From NCBI GenBank assembly GCA_964550635.1, contig CAZJZV010000010.1, positions 1-54,379 on the forward strand: 54,379 nt of DNA. Reading direction: 5' to 3'. Below, piece by piece: positions 50,811 to 54,379 of this stretch. Numbering within the stretch: the first letter of the stretch is position 1; every line of letters begins with the position of its first letter. The notes beneath the pieces were generated by a model. That model was not told where the DNA came from. It searched no databases and saw only the letters and a program-made list of their open reading frames with translations. Made by a program: the position numbers and the translations under genes. This DNA is from RGIG4097 sp964550635 (GTDB lineage Bacteria; Bacillota; Clostridia; Christensenellales; CAG-917).

Positions 50811-51969
50811 CGAAGAAACGGAACAAAAGGGGATTTTGGGCTATCTAACCGATTCAAACGCCCCGCTTACTCTTTCACAAAAACTCAAAAAAGTGTTCAA
50901 AAGATATTTCATCGACGCATTCACCGGAATGGCGCAAGGGCTTTTCTGCACCCTTATTGCAGGCACCATACTTGCGCAGATAGCGTCTTGGTGCGGAGAT
51001 AACTCGTTCGCACACGTTTTGGGCTATATTGCAAGCATAGCGAAAATGCTCATGGGTGCGGGTATCGGCATTGGTATTGCAAACAAACTCGGCGCAAAAC
51101 CGCTCGTGATATTCACCGCAGGCGTGACGGGTATGATAGGCGCATTCGCGGGAAATCTCGTCAATTCTATGGTGTCTGACACTGCGTTCGCTCTCGCTTT
51201 CGGCGCACCAGGCAATCCTATCGGTGCTTACGTCGTTGCGGTCTTCACCGTCGAAATCGCAGGTTTATACGCCGGAAAAACCAAGTTAGATATCATATTG
51301 GTGCCACTTGGAATGATGCTTTTGTCCTTGGGCGGTATCTTCATCGCATGGCCTTTCATCCGCCTTATCGAACTTCTCGGAATAGGTATCGCACTTGCCA
51401 TTCAAGCGGGCGTGGCGGTCAAGATTATCGTCGGAATTTTCGTGTCCGTCATCATGGGTATACTTCTCACGATGCCCACGTCGTCCGCGGCAATTTGGAT
51501 TTCCGTCGCGGCGGCAGTCCCCGCGGAATACGCAGACGCTCTCGCTATCGCGGGCGGAGCGGCGGTCGCAGGTTGCGCCGCGCATATGGTCGGATTTGCA
51601 GTCGCAAGTTTCCGTGAAAACGGAGTCGGCGGACTTATCTCACAGGGGATAGGCACTTCAATGCTCCAAATCCCCAACATTATGCGCAAACCGCGTATCA
51701 TGCTCCCTGAAATCATTGCAAGCGTATTCAGTGGGCTTGTCGCAGTGCTTATGGGGCTTCGTTGCAACGCGTCTGGCGGCGGTATGGGTACGTCGGGACT
51801 CGTCGGAGTTTTCGGCGCGATAGACGCGTCGACTGGGTTCATCCCCGCTTGGCAAATCGCACTTGCGATAATACTCACCATGTTTGTGATACCCACGGTC
51901 GTGTCTCTCGGAGTATCCGAATTTATGCGCAAGAAAGGGTATATTGAGTTTGGCGACCAACAGTTATAA
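50791..51969 (+). CDS. PTS-IIC-like permease (PTS_EIIC_2 family)
   Basis: 392 aa, about ten membrane segments. Small-residue-rich helices, GAGIGIGIANKLGAKPLV, GPxG-like FGAPGNPIGAYV, LTMPTSSAAIWI and RPRIMLPEI-type NIMRKPRIMLPEIIAS fit the PTS_EIIC_2 group, which lacks associated IIA/IIB domains and whose substrate is unknown. Start is TTG 50791, overlapping the upstream gene by 20 bp, with GGAGG just upstream, so translation is coupled. Confidence 0.85.
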   Translation: MEQNKLNEETEQKGILGYLTDSNAPLTLSQKLKKVFKRYFIDAFTGMAQGLFCTLIAGTILAQIASWCGDNSFAHVLGYIASIAKMLMGAGIGIGIANKLGAKPLVIFTAGVTGMIGAFAGNLVNSMVSDTAFALAFGAPGNPIGAYVVAVFTVEIAGLYAGKTKLDIILVPLGMMLLSLGGIFIAWPFIRLIELLGIGIALAIQAGVAVKIIVGIFVSVIMGILLTMPTSSAAIWISVAAAVPAEYADALAIAGGAAVAGCAAHMVGFAVASFRENGVGGLISQGIGTSMLQIPNIMRKPRIMLPEIIASVFSGLVAVLMGLRCNASGGGMGTSGLVGVFGAIDASTGFIPAWQIALAIILTMFVIPTVVSLGVSEFMRKKGYIEFGDQQL

Positions 51970-51995
51970 TTGACAAGAATTTTTTGGGATACTGC

Positions 51996-52024
51996 AAAAA
52001 GCACTGCGAAACGCGGTGCTTTTT
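51996..52024 (+). terminator. Terminator after the permease
   Basis: AAAAAGCACTGCG - AAA - CGCGGTGCTTTTT; one G-T pair in the stem. Confidence 0.85.
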
Positions 52025-52088
52025 AATTTTTTCATCACTTTTTTGAAAAATGTTCGTTATTTTACACTTTTTTAAAAAAAGTTAACTA

Positions 52089-52117
52089 TTGACATATCCC
52101 CAAACTTATTGTATTAT
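52089..52117 (+). promoter_or_regulatory. Promoter of the SCP2/aminotransferase operon
   Basis: TTGACA, 17-bp spacer, TATTAT; AT-rich upstream and about 55-nt leader. Confidence 0.85.
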
Positions 52118-52178
52118 TATTTATAGTATAGTATTTGTAGCGTAGGCGATCACCCGTTTGCGCATAAAGGAGGAAATT

Positions 52179-52949
52179 ATGGACAATGTCACTAGAGCAA
52201 AGATAAATCTGTTTGCGATACTCCGCAACCTCGAAGATCTTTGCGAATTGGATCCCGTATCCAAGGAGATAGCGAAGAATATCAAACCCATCGCGGTTGA
52301 GTTCAACGTTCCCGAAGTCGGTAGCGCGGTGATCGCGTTCAAAGACGGCAAATGCACTTTCACCAGAGGCAAAGGCAAAGCCGCTTTGAAACTCTATTTC
52401 ACCTCTCCCGAACACTTCAACAAACTCGTCGACGGCGAAAACACTATTCCGCTTTTCTACAACGTATTCAAAGTCGGTTTCTTGCTCAAAGAGTTTATGC
52501 AACTCTCTGACAGATTGAGCTACTATCTCCAACCGAAGCCTGAAGAGAAGGCAAAACTTCTTGAGGATCCTGCTTACTTTGAAACCAACACCGTTCTCAC
52601 CGCATACACCGCATTCTTCGCAATGGCGGAAATCGCAAACAGCGACTTCGTCGGCAAGGCGTGCGCAAACCGTATGGAAGACGGCACTATCCTTTGTTGC
52701 ATCGGCGAAACCGGTCCCGCAATCAACTTCAACGTGCGCAATCACAAGCTCTATGCTTCCAAAGGCAGCTTGACCGATCCCAAGGCAACCATGAGATTCT
52801 CTTGCCTCGAATTCGCACACAAGATCCTCAACGGCGAAGCGTCCAGTTTCGGCGGTATGGGTAGCGGTGACTTCGCAGTCTTCGGCGCAGTCGATATGCT
52901 TGAACAAGTTGCGAAACTTCTCAACGTCGTCAGCGAATATCTTGCATAA
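52179..52949 (+). CDS. SCP2-like sterol-transfer-fold protein (256 aa)
   Basis: Start fixed by AAGGAGG 7 nt before ATG 52179. The first half contains an SCP2-type pattern (AVIAFKDGKCTFTRGKGKAALKLYF...PEHFNKLVDGENTIPLF), the C-terminal half repeats a similar shape (GPAINFNVRNHKLYAS...PKATMRFSCLEFAHKILNGE). SCP2 folds bind lipids or hydrophobic ligands; here the protein is bicistronic with a PLP aminotransferase 11 bp downstream, so it may present a hydrophobic substrate. Function inferred only from fold and position. Confidence 0.75.
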   Translation: MDNVTRAKINLFAILRNLEDLCELDPVSKEIAKNIKPIAVEFNVPEVGSAVIAFKDGKCTFTRGKGKAALKLYFTSPEHFNKLVDGENTIPLFYNVFKVGFLLKEFMQLSDRLSYYLQPKPEEKAKLLEDPAYFETNTVLTAYTAFFAMAEIANSDFVGKACANRMEDGTILCCIGETGPAINFNVRNHKLYASKGSLTDPKATMRFSCLEFAHKILNGEASSFGGMGSGDFAVFGAVDMLEQVAKLLNVVSEYLA

Positions 52950-52960
52950 GGAGTGTTATT

Positions 52961-54250
52961 ATGAATCTTATTTACGAACCTAAAAAAGTTATAGACGTAA
53001 CAAAAAGCCAAGAAACCTTCAAACGTGCGTTGAACGTCATCCCCGCAGGTATCTACGGTCACCTTGGCCCGTCCGAAGGTTGTATGATCCCCGTCCAAAG
53101 CTATCCGCTTTATATGTCCCACGCGAAGGGCGCATATATCTATGACGTAGACGGCAACCGCATCATCGACTGGATGTGCGCATACGGCCCCAACTATCTC
53201 GGCTACAACGATCCCGACGTAGACGCGGCGGCGGCAGAACAAAGAAAGAAAGGCGATTGCACCACCCTCATTTCCGACGTCACTATCGACTTCGCAGAAA
53301 AAATGTGCGAAACCATCGAAATGGCAGACTGGGCGTTCTTCGCAAAGAACGGCGGCGATGCAACTCAATTCGCAGTCATGATCGCTCGTGCATACACCCA
53401 TCGCAAAAAAATCGTCCTTACCAAAGGCTACTATCACGGCGTTGCTCCTTGGATGCAAAAACTCGGATATAGCGGTGTCACCGAAGAAGATCTCGTCAAC
53501 AACCTCTATATTGACTGGAACCATCCTGAACAATTCGAAGCACTCTGCCAAAAATACCCCGGCCAAATCGCAGGCTTCATCTCCACGCCTTACATGCACG
53601 GCAACTTCACCGACAACGTGCTTCCCGAAGAAGGCTACTGGCAAAAGATTCGCCAAATCTGCGACAAGTACGGCGTAGTTCTCATCATCGACGACGTCCG
53701 CGCAGGCTTCCGTATCGACTTCCAAGGCTCCGCACACAAGTACGGTTTCCAACCCGATATCGCTTGCTACTGCAAAGCAATCGCAAACGGCTACAACGTG
53801 TCCTGCCTCTGCGGTAAGAAACATCTTCTCAACGCAACGTCCGACATCGCATACACCGGCAGCTACTGGCTCTCAGCTGTTCCTTTCGCGGCAGGTATTG
53901 CAACGCTCAACAAAGCAAAAGCAATCAATGCAACCGAAGAAAACGCGAAGAAAGGCAAGAAGCTCACCGACGGTCTCAAAGAAATCGCAAAAGACAACGG
54001 CTTCGATTTGTCCGTCACCGGTGAACCCGGTATGTTCTATCTCCGCTTGAAGAACGACTTCCCCTCCACTATTCTCCATCAAGAATGGGTTGCGGAATGC
54101 GTCAAACGCGGTGTATTCTTCACTTCTCACCACAACCACTTCGTCAACTCTGCAATCAGCGACGAAGACATCCAATACACTTGGGAAGTTGCAGACGAAG
54201 CATACAAGATCGTCAAAGCGGCACACCCCAACGCGAACTTCATTAAATAA
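52961..54250 (+). CDS. Class III PLP aminotransferase (GSA-aminomutase-like)
   Basis: 429 aa. N-terminal block of the class III family (GAYIYDVDGNRIIDWMCAYGPNYLGY), catalytic region LIIDDVRAGFRIDFQG with the PLP Asp, and PLP lysine in CYCKAIANGY. Closest in appearance to glutamate-1-semialdehyde 2,1-aminomutase and related aminotransferases, but no heme genes are nearby, so amino-acid or amino-lipid metabolism is equally possible. AAGGAG precedes the ATG. Second gene of the SCP2 operon, followed by a terminator. Confidence 0.9.
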   Translation: MNLIYEPKKVIDVTKSQETFKRALNVIPAGIYGHLGPSEGCMIPVQSYPLYMSHAKGAYIYDVDGNRIIDWMCAYGPNYLGYNDPDVDAAAAEQRKKGDCTTLISDVTIDFAEKMCETIEMADWAFFAKNGGDATQFAVMIARAYTHRKKIVLTKGYYHGVAPWMQKLGYSGVTEEDLVNNLYIDWNHPEQFEALCQKYPGQIAGFISTPYMHGNFTDNVLPEEGYWQKIRQICDKYGVVLIIDDVRAGFRIDFQGSAHKYGFQPDIACYCKAIANGYNVSCLCGKKHLLNATSDIAYTGSYWLSAVPFAAGIATLNKAKAINATEENAKKGKKLTDGLKEIAKDNGFDLSVTGEPGMFYLRLKNDFPSTILHQEWVAECVKRGVFFTSHHNHFVNSAISDEDIQYTWEVADEAYKIVKAAHPNANFIK

Positions 54251-54268
54251 TGAAAGAGAAATGATGAT

Positions 54269-54298
54269 AAAAAAGCACTCCATGCGGAGTGCTTTTTT
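54269..54298 (+). terminator. Terminator of the SCP2/aminotransferase operon
   Basis: AAAAAAGCACTCC - ATGC - GGAGTGCTTTTTT; the hairpin array starts right after it. Confidence 0.9.
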
Positions 54299-54299
54299 A

Positions 54300-54379
54300 A
54301 TGATATACGTTCCTTACGGAACGCATGATATATTGCTAACGCAATATGATATACTTGCTTCGCAAGCATGATATATGCA
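54300..54379. repeat. Modular hairpin array with TGATATA spacers (cut by window end)
   Basis: TGATATA before CGTTCC-TTAC-GGAACG, TTGC-TAAC-GCAA and CTTGC-TTC-GCAAG, then TGATATATGCA at the window edge. The first unit is almost the same as that at 38130 and the third the same as one at 49270. Confidence 0.88.

Overview
The window reads as chromosomal DNA of an uncultured anaerobic Bacillota (Clostridia-like, probably a gut commensal). Support comes from the gene order rpmH-rnpA-yidD-yidC-jag-mnmE-mnmG, near-consensus sigma-A promoters (TTGACA-N17-TATAAT) with GGAGG-type ribosome sites, many lipoproteins and a BspA-like LRR surface protein, a NrdG-type radical SAM activase and the anaerobic-type glutamate dehydrogenase. 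The exact taxon cannot be named from sequence alone.

Layout. 1-2331 (-): truncated zinc-ribbon/TM/InlB-repeat/LRR surface protein. 2332-5977: 3.6 kb without convincing genes, with three close parS-type ParB sites (5127-5226), a fourth variant at 3748, two inverted pairs of a 22-bp-period iteron-like motif (3061-3125 and 5846-5905) and a dispersed repeat; a replication-origin/centromere region is a reasonable hypothesis. 5978-6983: XRE regulator and divergent membrane protein sharing an overlapping promoter/operator. 7208-8592: radC, a hairpin cluster and tRNA-Arg(ACG). 8631-13524 (-): membrane protein, LCAT-like lipase lipoprotein, NrdG-like activase, DEDD exonuclease and a TetR regulator divergent from an MMPL exporter (13637-16045). 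16202-17548 (-): gdhA. 17827-26154 (+): tandem large membrane proteins, pyrE, an ECF sigma/RsgI-like anti-sigma pair, a lipoprotein and a small membrane protein. 26510-29328 (-): ychF-argS. 29414-37698 (+): uppP, rpmH-rnpA-yidD-yidC-jag-mnmE, mnmG, glmM. 37699-38866: candidate small RNA, hairpin array and dispersed repeat. 38867-39760 (-): trxB. 39898-54250 (+): asnS-asnA-aspS, a propeller-like lipoprotein, fabG, an 826-aa lipoprotein, an M28-like membrane peptidase with a PTS-IIC-like permease, and an SCP2-like/class III aminotransferase pair.

The most unusual content is non-coding. Four intergenic arrays (26242, 38130, 49270, 54300) consist of short hairpins with different stems separated by a constant spacer (TGATATA or AGTGATATT); in the two complete ones the spacer flips orientation in mid-array, so the whole array is itself a large inverted structure. 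Several genes (exonuclease 12776, glmM 36430, M28 peptidase 49533, XRE 6187) have a -10 box only 5-7 nt before the start codon and no ribosome site, which suggests leaderless mRNAs.
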